Source: Aplectana chamaeleonis
Taxonomy: Eukaryota; Nematoda; Chromadorea; Rhabditida; Cosmocercidae
NCBI GenBank assembly: GCA_029168955.1
Contig: JAPDOI010000121.1
Location: forward strand, 1,426,001 to 1,490,000
Length of the DNA stretch: 64,000 bases
Direction: 5' to 3'
The notes under the pieces: generated by a model
Told to the model about the DNA's origin: nothing
What the model saw: the letters and a program-made list of their open reading frames with translations, nothing else
Databases searched by the model: none
Position numbers and translations under genes: made by a program
In this document: in pieces, positions 43,835 to 55,800 of the stretch
How positions within the stretch are numbered: the stretch's first letter is position 1
Layout of the letters: each line of letters starts with the position of its first letter

Positions 43835-44370
43835 GTCTGAAAATTTAGCTTCCTGGCAAAAGTAACGATTTGTCAATGTCATTTAGAAGTCAAAAAAAGT
43901 TCCAAAATTATCTTGAATTATCTTAAAAAAATGATTTGGCGTAAAATAGCCTGGAGTAATAAAAAAGCTAGGAAATGAAGTGAAATAACCCAAAATACGA
44001 TAAGGTGGTCTATCATTTCACAAGCTTCTCCATTAAGCTTATCAAAGCGAAATCAAGCACGATACGAATTAGATCGCCGCCTTCACCTAGCCTGACCTAT
44101 GCTAACTCCCTTATTACAGCTTTCAAAAATGGCTTATTGTTTCCGTTGCCTGCTTGATTTCGTTTTGATAAGTTTAACGGAGAAGCTTTTCAAATGATCG
44201 ACCACCAAATCGTGACTTTGGTTAATTCACTTCGTTTCCTAACTTTTTTATTACTCCAGGCCAAATATTTTTTTAGATATTTCAAGATATTTTTGGAGTT
44301 TTTTTGACTTCTAAATGACATTGTCAAATTGCTACTTTTGCGAGGAAGCTAAGTTTTCAGAAATTTCACA
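43835..44370. repeat. Palindromic element with long arms
   Basis: CTGAAAATTTAGCTTCCT, GTCATTTAGAAGTCAAAAAA and TGGAGTAATAAAAAAGCTAG at the left are mirrored at 44222-44365. An inner pair, AAGCTTATCAAAGCGAAATC and its inverse, surrounds the centre. A partial third copy lies at 46280-46480. Confidence 0.7.
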
Positions 44371-45433
44371 TATTTTTCCCGAAGGTTCCCTTTCTGACTT
44401 CAATTTTGCTGCACGATTCCCATTTTGGAATGATGAAACATCTAACAGACGATATTGTCGCATGAGTAAAATTGTTGAACCTTATGACCCACAACCATAG
44501 AGATACTACTCATTGCCGCATTTTGTGCAACATGTGAAAAATCGATATTATTGATCATTAATATTCGATTTTGAATGATGAGAAGAATTTCCCAAACAAG
44601 TGACCTAGAGCCATTACATACGGTACTCAACTCCTACGACCTGTGCAAATTGGCACCCACACACCCTGGTCTCCACAGCCGTAGCATGCCCAATCAGTTT
44701 TCGTGCTCCACGGCTAATTTAGTATGCAAACCCACGATTTTGAGGTACCCTTCAAAGTTAAGATATCAAGTTCAAATTAGAATAGGAGCGGCCTGTTTCC
44801 ATTTCCAGCCTCCTATCCGAGAATGAGCTCCCTAGCTCAATTTTAATTGCACCAACATGATCGTGTACGCCGTCTGAAACAAAGGACATTAACAACAAAA
44901 ACGAGCGGTTTTTCACTTTTTCTTGAAAAGCAGTAAACCAAAACCATTCTGGGTGGCAATACCAACTTTTTGCCCTCTCTTTATGCAGTTTAGAGCTAAT
45001 TTATACGTTCACTCTGAACTGAGATTTCGAAAAAGGGGTTGCGCGCTTGGCCGATTCAAAACCAAATCTGGTGCGCGCTTCGCGCGGCAACTGGAAAAAA
45101 TTCAAAATAACTACACGTAGAATATGTACTTGATCAAAAATCTTGGCTGATAACAGAATACCTAACGCAGAGGCCAGGAATAGAGAACTGAAACCTCATT
45201 CTTTGCAATCTCGCCGATAACTCACGGTTTCAAAAATACTGGCCGGCATTATGAAAACAAACATTCCAAAATCCTTCAAGCTGAATCGTTCTTGGACCAG
45301 GGGAAGCACAGTGAAAATCTCATGTGCAGCTTCGAAGGGCAACGCGAGAGCCTTTTCATTCACTCGCAGAGCAGGATCCATCTTCATTTCTCTTAACCGT
45401 GATAACACGCCGCAGTGGTCGCAGTGTAGGTAA
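44371..45433. other. No gene seen
   Basis: AT-rich sequence with small frames only and no recognisable domain or terminal repeats. Confidence 0.4.
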
Positions 45434-45895
45434 AGGCAGTGGTCGCGATAAAATAGGCTTGTCTTCTTTTCCTCTCAAAGCCCTTCCCTGGGTTTAGAGT
45501 AGCAGGACCTATGAGAAAAAATCGCGAAAAAACCGCGGTTCCGAGCCAAACTTGAAGCTTGAACTTTCTTGTCTTTTGGTGGTGGACGAGCCTACTCCAC
45601 TTCATCGGCATCGATGACCTCTCATATCAAGAACATCAGCTGGCTTGAAATTGAATTTGAATCAATGAACCTTTGAATTTATGTACACATCTAGTCAAAA
45701 ACATTGACTGAAGTGCTTGCTTCCATTGTTCAACTGTTTTTATGAGGTAAATTTGAATTTATTTCTTCCTCTGAGTGTCGATGAATTTTGACTGCTCGGC
45801 ATGAGACTGCGATCTTTATGGGCGGTGCTGTGCACGTGTGCAAGAACTGGCATCTTTGGGCCCTAGAAACTCTAATTTTAGCCCGTTTTTCTTTC
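45434..45895. mobile_element. TTAA-type MITE, truncated
   Basis: AGGCAGTGGTCGCGATAAAA begins after GTAA (mutated TTAA). It is collinear with 54922-55474 through TTTTGGTGGTGGACGAGCCT and the 'GTGCACGTGTGCA'-like word. It breaks off near GCCCGTTTTT without a right terminal repeat. Confidence 0.7.
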
Positions 45896-46737
45896 TTTTT
45901 TCCGAGCGACGCGACGGGATGTTAATCGTGAGCATCGATTGAGGTCGCGTCGCACGTCGATCTGTATTCAAAACATGCCATTGCGGCGATCAGCCATGGA
46001 AGTGTGAAATAGGCCTTACACAGCGTGTGCCTTATGCAGCGTACTCAATAAATAAACGAATAATAAAACAAATAAACAAATAAATAAATAATGCAGGTCA
46101 TGGGGATTTCCTGAACGCTACGACAAATTCACAAACACTAAGACGAAATTGAGGTCGATTTATGGATTTTCGAAACACAAAGGTAGGTCACGCCCGCTAA
46201 ATGGCATAGTATGTACCGTAATATACACTCAGAATCAGAATATTGGAGAACGCGGACCCCAGCTTCGTCTTCAAGACAGCGAATTTCTGAAAGTTTGGTT
46301 TCTCGGTAAAATAAAGATTTGGCAGTGTCTAATTTAAGAGAAAGTAGAAGTTAAAACAGTCTAAATTTTTCAAATATTTCAGAAAACGATTTGGCGCAGA
46401 GTAACCTGAAGTAATGAAAAAACTGGAAAAGGTATTGTGAAGCGACTAAAAATACGATTTGGTGGTCAAGCACAGCTGAAATCGAAAAAAAGTGAACCCT
46501 CTAAAAATTGCCTGATGGTAACCTTTGACCTTTTGACCTACTGATTGTTAGAAGACTCATCCTTAACCCAGGTCGGAGATCTGTTTAGAAGCTACAAACT
46601 TAAATTTGGAAGCAACCTTAGAATCACACCTAATCAGAATATACAACGGTGCAAACGGCTGGGTGATCCAAAAAGGCATTCTAGTAAGATAAGCATGCAT
46701 TTTGCAGTCTTCATTTGACATAATAGTTGAAGATTTA
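45896..46737. other. No gene seen; microsatellite and repeat fragment
   Basis: An AATAAATAAACGAATAATAA-type microsatellite lies at 46042-46095. 46280-46480 is a partial copy of the palindromic element at 43835-44370 (GAAAACGATTTGGCG, ACCTGAAGTAATGAAAAAAC, TACGATTTGGTGGTC). Confidence 0.4.
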
Positions 46738-47018
46738 CAATGATTCCTTTCGTCGTGACACCCTGATAGGTGGTGAGTGGCGATTTGCATAATGAGCGAT
46801 GTAATGAGAGACCTCATGCGAACCGGAACACCTGCAAAGGCCGAATGTTCCTTTCATGATGAACTGCTGAGGGAGCCTGTTATAGATGTGCACGAGTAAC
46901 AATTTGAGGGGATCGATTCTATCGTAGCAGAGTGTGCCAGGAATGCGAGGAATAGGAAAGCAGTTGCATTCCATTGTACGCATAATTTTTTGTTTTGTCA
47001 ATTGACGGTTCCGGAGAA
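46738..47018 (-). CDS. Candidate last exon on the minus strand, unproven
   Basis: A minus-strand frame open for 93 codons ends in TAA near 46738. It reads KIMRTMECNCFPIPRIPGTL and LKLLLVHIYNRLPQQFIMKG, which looks ordered. If an acceptor at about 47019 (TTTCGAAAAAAG) is used, the phase joins the last secure RhoGEF exon (49721-49827) correctly. The acceptor is weak and I recognise no domain, so this may be a chance frame or belong to an unrelated relic. Confidence 0.2.
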
Positions 47019-47499
47019 TCCTTTTTTCGAAACCAAAAAAAGAAAAAAAAACAGTATCAACAATATTTTTATAGGCATAATCAAATAACAGATCAAGACA
47101 AATAGAATCACAACATAGAGGATTACGGACAGTGATATGCACAGACAAATCTCTAGCTATTCTTTCTTTCTTCTGAACAATCCTTCTCACAGCAGTCCTT
47201 TTCCTTCTCCTTGCAGCCATCCTTTTCCTTATCCTTGCAGCTTTTCGTCATCAATCGCGAGGAAGAGCATCTGGAGTTTGAAAAACTAACAAGGGAACTC
47301 CGTTTGGTCAAACTCTCCATTCCAAATGAAATTAACTTCTCTAGAACCACTTTTGAACGAAAAGTCCGAAAATGCTCATCCAAGCTGCCTAGACGCACTA
47401 TGAAAGAAGTTATGAGCGTTTTTAAAGCTTCGCGAGAAGGTAAGAGTACCTTGCCCATCAGGCAACTTTTAGGTTGTTTTGAAAAAATTTCCGGATTTT

Positions 47500-48640
47500 G
47501 TTTTAAACATGTATATAGAGGTAATCGGGGGTGCTGAACACGAATCCGGGGCCCGTTTGCCGAAATTCTGAGGTTTACCGTAGGTTACGGTAAGTACCAT
47601 GTTATTAAGGGGGCAAAACCTACCTTAATTCTATCAAAAAGGGGTCTTCCAAGCGACAGAGGTTTGGTTCGCGTCAGAAACGTAACGTTTCATGGTACCA
47701 TGGAATTTTCTCGAGCTTTCGGGCTCACAACTTTCTTACTTGTGAACCGATTCAACTAAAATTTGGCAGCAGGTGTCTTTTGAACCCATTCACTTATATC
47801 CAGAAGGAAATCTTCAGAAGATTTGTTTCAAAGGTTCTATAAACTACTTTATAAAATTCCAAATGATCACAAGGCCTAGGCAAAACCAAACCTCTTTTTC
47901 GAATTAACGCTCCATGATCACGAGGCCTAGGCAAAACCAAACCTCTTTTTCGAATTAACGCTCCATGATCACGAGGCCTAGGCAAAACCAAACCTCTTTT
48001 TCGAATCAACGCTCCATGATCACGAGGCCTAGGCAAAACCAAACCTCTTTTTCGAATTAACGCTCCATGATCACGAGGCCTAGGCAAAACCAAACCTCTT
48101 TTTCGAATTAACGCTCCATGATCACGAGGCCTAGGCAAAACCAAACCTCTTTTTCGAATTAACGCTCCATGATCACGAGGCCTAGGCAAAACCAAACCTC
48201 TTTTTCGAATCAACGCTCCACTTGATCACGAGGCCTAGGCAAACCAAACTCTTTTTCAGATTAACGCTCCATGATCACGAGGCCTGAAGCAAAACCAAAC
48301 CTCTTTTTCGAATTAACGCTCCATGATCACGAGGCCTAGGCAAAACCAAACCTCTTTTTCGAATCAACGCTCCAGCCGCTTCGCGGCTGGAGCGATAATT
48401 CGAAAATTGACAAATGGACATCGAATTCGTAATCACCACCCCAAATGGCCCCCGCATAAAAATTTTGAATCGAATTTGAGATTTTGACCAAACTACCGTG
48501 TTCCCACCGTAATCTACCGTAAACTGTCAAAAATCGATAAACTGACACCAGATTCGTGTTGAGCACTCCAAATAACCCCTGGAGGAACGATTTGAGCCAC
48601 ATCTGTGGTCACATTCCGGAAATCGTCAAAAATCGATTTT
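47500..48640. repeat. Relic related to the 28.85-30.68 kb transposon, with a minisatellite
   Basis: The flanks of the minisatellite carry GGGTGCTGAACACGAATCCG, TAGGTTACGGTAAGTA, CCGTAATCTACCGTAAACTG and GAGCACTCCAAATAACCCCT. These echo interior words of 28850-30675. No terminal repeats were recovered, so it is an old decayed copy. Confidence 0.5.
47865..48371. repeat. 51-bp minisatellite, about 10 copies
   Basis: The unit starts GATCACGAGGCCTAGGCAAA and continues ACCAAACCTCTTTTTCGAAT TAACGCTCCAT (51 bp). Seven copies are nearly identical, with only T/C at one site. Later copies have small indels. Because 51 is divisible by three the minus strand stays open as a 17-residue repeat (RKRGLVLPRPRDHGALI). 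A short hairpin, CGCTCCAGCCGCTTCGCGGC, follows at 48366. No evidence that it is translated. Confidence 0.9.
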
Positions 48641-48687
48641 GTTAAGAATAGCAGCTAAAAATCCACTGTTGTACCGTAGTTCTACTA

Positions 48688-49072
48688 ATGTAATGGCCTA
48701 GGCGATTTGATTTCCGTTCAGTACCTGTTTCTTAACTGTTAATTACCTCTATTACCTCGTTCCTATGTTTTCCTCCTTGGTTTGTTCTTGTCATCATTCT
48801 CCGTCGATCGATGGGCGCGGAGGGGTGGATGCGGGGGAGGGGCATCTTATGTATGCCTCGCGCTCTCGTCTGCCCCCGTGGTCTCTCGTCGCAGGCGGGG
48901 CCTGCGATCGGAGGCCGCGTCCGCTCCCTTCTTAAGGCGGCTCGTTTAGTTATAGGAGCTCATTTTGTAGTTGTAGAGTGGTACGGAGAGGTGACTCTCC
49001 TCAATAAATAGTTGTACCACAGTTCAGTCTACAACAGTCCAGTCGATTATTTTGTGTTCAAACGTTTCTACA
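48688..49072 (+). repeat. Possible solo LTR
   Basis: The segment begins TGTAATGG and ends TTTCTACA. Inside it has a GC-rich first half, CTTCTTAAGGCGG, and an AATAAATA signal at about 49001 followed by a short tail. It is compositionally unlike its AT-rich flanks, as an LTR would be. No target-site duplication and no second copy were seen, so the call is tentative. Confidence 0.3.
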
Positions 49073-49515
49073 GAGGGGACGAATTTAGCCGAAAATTTTG
49101 GAAAAACGACAAATAAACCGTGATCAGCACTCCAAAAAACCCCCCTAGCAGAATTTTGAGTCAAATCTGGAGTATTTTTCTTCAACGCTTCAAGAACCCT
49201 CTAATTGATGTAAATAAACACCCAACTGAAAATCCGTCCAAGTCCAAAACGCTACTAGTCTGGCAAAGTTTTGAAAATGTGCCCTCACTCAAACTTTGCC
49301 TGGAGGGTTTTTGGGCCCTGAATACAATAATGAGGTCCGTTTTCGGATTTTCGAAAGATTACTCCCTACTTTGGGGGGGGGTACAATATTTTCTCAAAGT
49401 GATTCTAAGCAGCTGCAGAGGGCATATACATTTCAACTGGAATGGCCAGTTTGGCTGATAGTAGTTTCCTGGCAAGTCTGGCAGATATCACTGGGTAGCT
49501 GAGTTGAACACAACC
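49073..49515. repeat. Relic of the 28.85-kb transposon family
   Basis: Words such as 'CGTGATCAGCACTCCAAAAA', 'GCAGAATTTTGAGTCAAATC' and GGTCCGTTTTCGGATTTTCG resemble parts of 28850-30675. No gene is visible here on either strand. Confidence 0.35.
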
Positions 49516-49593
49516 GTTAGGGGTCAGGCAGGACTCGAACCTGCATTGCATCGCTTTCCGGGCGAAACCGTTACCATTACACGTCCTGCCTAA
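49516..49593 (-). tRNA. tRNA-like gene or tRNA pseudogene
   Basis: On the minus strand, GTAATGGTAACGG resembles a D arm. GCAGGTTCGAGTCCTGC is an excellent T arm (5-bp stem, TTCGAGT loop). GGTTAGG near the 5' end can pair with CCTGACC at the 3' end. The anticodon arm is poor (GGTTTCGCCCGGAAAGC), so the anticodon is uncertain. Probably a degenerate tRNA or tRNA-derived repeat. Confidence 0.4.
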
Positions 49594-49720
49594 CCTATAA
49601 AACTTGTATTCAACTCAGCTACTTTGTGATATCTTGTGACTACATTCCATGCCATGAAGAGGCATAAAACATTAAAAACATCACAATTCGGACAGAATCA
49701 TTGGATAAGATCCACTATAC

Positions 49721-49827
49721 CTTCTCAGACTTAGACTAGAGAACAACGGTGTGCATTTCAGCATGTCCTTGAGCTGTATTGATTCGTAGTTTTCTATTGA
49801 TTCTTGAAATTTCTCAATCCAAAGCTC
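49721..49827 (-). CDS. RhoGEF gene: PH domain C-terminal helix exon
   Basis: Acceptor CATTTTCCAG, donor AG|GTATAG. Reads ELWIEKFQESIENYESIQLK then DMLKCTPLFSSLSLR. The W in ELWIEKFQESI is the invariant PH-helix tryptophan. Two bases are carried over to an unidentified next exon. Confidence 0.7.
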
Positions 49828-52800
49828 CTGGAAAATGATTCCTGGCTGAGTCAAAAGTGGACCCAAACTTTCAACTTCTCGATACAAACCTTGTCACGCT
49901 TATCAGCAGCTTGAAGAGTATAAATGGCAACGACTTGATAGTATCGAGTAAGGTGAATAATAACAAAGGCAAATTTGAGAGATACTGCAATTAGAATTCA
50001 TTCTATTGGGGTGAAGAGAGAAAAAATAGACCTGAAATTTTAGCGCAAAATGCTCACGTGAGCTATTAGAGTCATTCGAGTCTGCATCGCAGAACACACA
50101 CGAATCCAAGGGGACCGGCTGTCGTTGGACGACGTAGTGATCGCTTTTGCCAAGAGGGACGCCTTTCTGGAAAATTCACTTCAAAAACTACACAACGGCA
50201 GTGGACCATTTGGTATGCTAATCGAATATACACAAAGGGAGGAGCTGCGAGCCCAGTTGGCCTGGCTCAATGCGATGCGCGCGGCGCACGGCAAAGTGAC
50301 CGCGGCGGCATTCCGGCACGCGCGCCGCATTTAGAATGCCAAACGGCTCAGAGAGTAACACCGGCTCGGATAGCGGGCCAAACGACACCCATCCCGCGAC
50401 CCGACCGCCATCTTAGGATAAACCCGGCATGGAGACACTGCTATAGTGTTGCCCGCGATTTGACCGAAGAACTTCGCATGGGTCAGCGATCCAACCGAAA
50501 CTTCAATGGCTGCCGTCGATCCTACCGGCGCCTTGGCATCCTCCCGCAATCAGCCCGGTGAGACTTTTGCCTACCGCCATTCGTCCCCATGCTCCCGCGA
50601 TCAGCCCGTAGAGACCTTTCACCGCCGTCGGTCGACCGGTGTTACTATATGAGTGGGGCCGAGGCTCCTCCCTTTCTGTGCATTCAATCAAGCCAATTAG
50701 TTTTTTTTTCAGTTTCGTTTCACTGGGCACTTCCATGATCACCGTTTGAACACTTGAAAGATATGGTAGTATGGTGCTATCTCGGAGCCTCATTGCAGAT
50801 TGAAAGGTTCATTGTGAGGGGTCAAATATCTGCAAAAATCTCGAAAAGTTTCTTGCGAAAGTTGTTTCTTCAACTTTCGCAAGAAACATTCCGAGATTTT
50901 CGCAGATATTTGACGCCTCACAATAAACCTTCCAACTTGAAAGATAGTTTGAGCGAAATTATTAACAAAAGATTTCGCCCAACTAAAACGTCGCCAGCGA
51001 TACTAAAGAATCTGATTTCTGGTTACTTCGGTTCCGCTTTGAATGCCGCGGCTGCATGCGTACACCTTTACCCAGCTCCGCCCGGCCTGATTGTTATGAA
51101 AGATATGATTTGTTTCCATTTTGCACAATCAGTGAAGTGTGTAAGCTCAATTGGGCTTTAATGGAGCTTTACGGAATATATAGATGAATTACAGAATATT
51201 CTTGGTCTTGTAAGTAATTCGTACTGCTTATATCGGGATGAAAGTCTGGTTCACAAAGGCAGGCAACCGCTGCTCAGCATGCAGGTTAAAGATTATCGCG
51301 CCGCGGTCCCAGCACGATCATCTTTGAGCTGCGTGCTAAAACAGCGGGCTGGATTTTCTTTCCGATAGGAACAGTAGATATGGGTATAGACTTGAAAATC
51401 TATAGAAAGCGACCATTTATTTCAAGGCATCCTGTAGAATGAGTGAAAGCACTCACAATCCTTAGTTTTGTAGCGCACTTCTTCGTTTTCGACAAGACGA
51501 ACATGTCGTTGAAAAGAAAAGCGTAGCAGTCCACAGTTCGTCCATTCTCTGAAAGAACCTCTCGTTAGGCAAGGAAAAATATATAGTCATATTCAAGGAT
51601 GATCGAATCGTTGCCGTTAGCGCGAGCAGTCGTGTCGCGGCACCCATTCTCTCATTTCCTAGGGCGAGACGAGGCAAATCATCCGAGTGTTACCCTCTTT
51701 CTCGAAAACCCCTTCGTGAACGCTGCGACGCGACCACTCGCCGCGCTGTCTTGAGCGAGGCGACCGTCCTCGGAAACGACTACGCTGTGAAGGTGAATAT
51801 GCAACCTACCAACTAATTCGAGCGACCCCTCATGGATGAGCTTTCTCCGCGGATGCGCTAGGAGATTTTCACAGAACTGCCGAGAGAGCGCTACTTTGAG
51901 AAACTGAAATTATATTCGTCACTGACGAGTTCCAAACTCTATCAAGGACAGAGCGGTTTTTACCAGACCGGACACGGAAAGCAGGGAGACAATGGGCTGT
52001 AGTAAACCCCCTCAAAATAAAGTTAAGATGATCTTAAACGGTCGTATGAAGAAATGTTGGAATGATCTGTAAGATTATGTTGATGATATGGTGAAGCATA
52101 TGAATCTCATCTGTAAGCGCATCATTCAGATGATGAACGTTTTTAAGATGGTGCTAATTTCATCAGGTTAGCTGAACTTCTACAGATCATCTGGACAGAG
52201 GAAAGCGAGAGAGCACGCACTCCCGCAGAAGCTCGTCTTATCTTTAAGAGTAACCCCGGAGCGCCTCTTATTCTTCAGATGAAATACCAGTTATCATTAT
52301 CAGCTATCACGAAACAACAAACATCTCATTTCATTCATTGAGAAAGAAAGCATGGAGTTGGTCGATTAGAGAATGACCACCTGCAGAATGAGGGCCGGCT
52401 TTTCTCATTCTCACACGTATAATCATGTGTTATCATATCATGAATATGCGAGGACGACCGCTTTAGGGCGAATCATCGCCAATGGAATGAATACGGGCCT
52501 AAGTTCAGCGACCAGTTGTGACTGATAGCGATAATTATGAATCAATACGGAATTAAGATCATCTGAAAATTGTCTGGAAGAATATCGGATCATCTTATCG
52601 AATTAATATCAGATCATCTGATAGGGGTGGTTTACTACAGCCCAATGGCTTCTGATACATCTACTCTCTCGAAACCAACTTCAAAGGAAGTGTCCACGAT
52701 AAAATCAAACCTCAAATTTCAAACAGGAACCGAGGGGTCCGGGACCAATTTAACCTGCAATGTTTGAAAAATTGCTATGAACCATCCCGAAAGAGTTCTA

Positions 52801-55800
52801 TACGGTCCTAAACTTGAGTGCGCCCCACTCCCTTCAAACGCCCCCTACACAAGTAAAGGACTGGGAACCCAATTTATAAAACAACATATATCCAACAGGA
52901 TTTATTATACTCCGCTCGACGCTACTTACCCCACTTGATAATCGATCGCCTACCTAAAGTCGGGTTTCAAGCTCCTGATTTCGATCGGTGGTCGTTGAGG
53001 GAGTGGGCGTGGCTAGAGCTGAACGTTCAAGTTTGGGCCGTAAAGAGATAATTGGGGCTCGTTCTTAGCCGTTTTTCCAACATTATTGATGAAATGAGCC
53101 ATGGATCTTTAGATTTCCAGGACGATTTCAGCCTCGGCAGTCATTCGAACTTGGCAAAGTTCCAACCATGGTACATTCCACAACGACACCGCGTGGCTTT
53201 CCGCCCCATTTCCCCTGTACACTTATTCCTTTTGAAGTGCTCCAGCACAGAGAATGTGCTCGATCGGGGCAGTTGTCTCGTAATTTTTGCTGTCTCCGCA
53301 GTAGAAGAAAAAAGGTTTCCAGCCGTGAAATTGTTAAGAGAATATCAACTCACATCCGGAACAAAAGATCGTGGATCTAGCTCTGTAATCGGCGGCCAGA
53401 TCACCTGTGTCTGAAGTTGCTGTAATCGCTCGAAGTTGTGCAACCACTGAACACTGTCGTCAATGGAACCTGCAGACACATTCGAATGAGATTAGAACGG
53501 TGATTGACTGATTGATGCATAGGCATAAAACTTACGAAGGTTTTCTGTCATGGTTTCGATAACTTTCTCGATCTGGGCCTTGCTCTCCTCTAATTCAGAG
53601 TGTTTGAGGATTTCCCGCAAAAGAATCGGCAGTCGGGTGATCCTGAAGCCAATCTATGACCCACTGAAAAGACGTACATACTTCATGTTTCCATTTGCTT
53701 ACCTTTGCAGTGGAGCAATGAGGAGATCTTCCAGCTGTAACCGAAAGCAGCGTTCGTCGGCCAAACATATCTGAAGGAAGCCTTCCATTGAGAACACTGT
53801 GCACAATAAGCTCCCTGTAGTCCAGGATTTGTCACCTTTGTGTGGCTGAACGTAGTCTAAAACCCACCCGCTCAAATTCCGTGAATCGCTCCTCCTTTTG
53901 CCTAATTGATCCGAGGTATTCCATTGTAGCCTTGTAATTGATACAGTACGCTTGATAGGCAGAAATCGTAGAGGGACCTTTCGAGAACTGAAAATTTTTT
54001 TTCGACTGCGACTCATTCTAAAGACAAGGTTTCTTTTTGTTCCGATCGTATTCTAAAAGGAAAAACATTAACTTCATTCCTCTGACATCTGCTCATTTTA
54101 GCCTTTCCAAATAGATATATGGCAGAAATCAAATTAAAAAGAACGAAAAAAGAACGATAATTTACATAATGGGAACCTGTCCGTGATAAACAACAGAGTT
54201 TCGCAGCGTGTGAAAGGACAGAAAAGATATAAGTTGCACGAAATTGGCAAAATAGCAGAAACCATGCTCAATTGAGACTTTACACCAATGCTATGAGAGC
54301 TAAGATTTATGTGTATGTCTTCTCAACTTTTGAAGCTAAGAAGTTTGCTAGAAATGAGCAATCAATAGGAATAATTTGCACTTTAGAATGTTATACAACA
54401 CATGGCCAAATAGCCAACGGTGAGGGTTTAAAGGCACTGTTCGCGATAAACTTCATCCTCGAATTTTTCATGACAAACGCTTCTCGAGGCTCTCAGAATC
54501 AGAACAGCGTCGAAAAAAACGGGAAGAAAAGCTACCCAGGAGCCCTCGAAACGGTTAGAAAAGTAGGCAAACCCCGCCGCTGTGGGCAAGTCCGGCCCCT
54601 TTCCGCCCCTCGACGTGAACAAAGGAACACTCGAAATCGTGAGTTGAGCGATGGTTTCCGATCAAAAAACCCGTTCTTCCCTTCATTCTCAACTTCTCTC
54701 TTTACTCAGGTCAGCTCGCATACATTGGCTGCAAAAGACGGAAGTTACAAGCCTCGGACAACTCGTCCACCATTTTCCCTAGCTCAATTTTTGAGGGACC
54801 ATAACTCCATTCCCAGAAGGTCTTGTACGATTCCAGAAGCATCATTGGAATCAGAATGGGACCGGTTTGAAGATAGGCGAAAAAACAGAAAAGCGATTTT
54901 CATCGCGAACAGTGCCTTTAAAGGCAGTGGTCGCGATCAAATATGCTTGTCGCCTTTTTCTCTCTGAATCCTTTTCTGGGTCTCGAGTAGTAGGACCTAT
55001 ATATGAGAAAAAATCGCGAAAAAACCACTGTTTTGGGCCAAATTTGAAGCCTGAACTTTCCTGTCTTTTGATGGTGAACGAGCCTACTCCACATCTACGG
55101 CATCGATGATCTCTAATACAAAAAACATCAGCTGGCTTGAAATTGAAATTCAATCAATGAACCTTCGAATTCATGTACACACCTAGTCATAAACATTGAC
55201 TGGAGTGCTATCTTTCAATGCTCAACTGGTTTTATTAGGTAAATTCGCATTTATTTCTTCCTCTGAACGTCGATGATTTTTAACTGCTCGGCATGAGACG
55301 GCGATCTTTTTGGTCGACGCTGTGCACGTGTGCACGAACTGGCATCTTTGGGCTCTAGAAACTTTAATTCTAACCCGCTTTTCACGGCGCTACCTTCATA
55401 GTTTTTCAGCTGTTTTTGATCTAAGCTGATTTTTGTAGTTTTTTCGATAACGTTTTTCATCGTGACCACTGCCTTTAAGAAATATATTAAGTCGAATGGC
55501 GGAAGTTTTAAAAACTCTACTCAGTGCACTTGTGTGAATGAGAAACGGCCAAAATGTTCACTTTTTTGGATTTCAGAAATTAAAACATTTTCATATCATA
55601 CTTTGTTCAGAAGGTTTTTTGGTGAGTTGAACACGAATATGGGGTCCGGTTGTAATTTTTCGGAATGTTACGGTAATTCTCTGTAGAAAAACGACACTTT
55701 AGCTACGGAAACCTACCGTACCTTACCTCACCGTCCTAATAGCTGACGGGCTGCCGATGCCATAGTAATCCGAAAAGTGAGAACATGGGTACCTTATTTT

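Noticed and set aside
47794..48213. 139-codon repeat protein on the minus strand
   Set aside because: The frame is fully explained by a 51-bp tandem repeat. There is no start context, and small indels in the later units break it.
51290..51360. Candidate PH exon between 51457 and 49984
   Set aside because: KIQPAVLARSSKMIVLG is plausible for a PH strand and starts in phase, but its only GT donor gives the wrong phase for the next exon.
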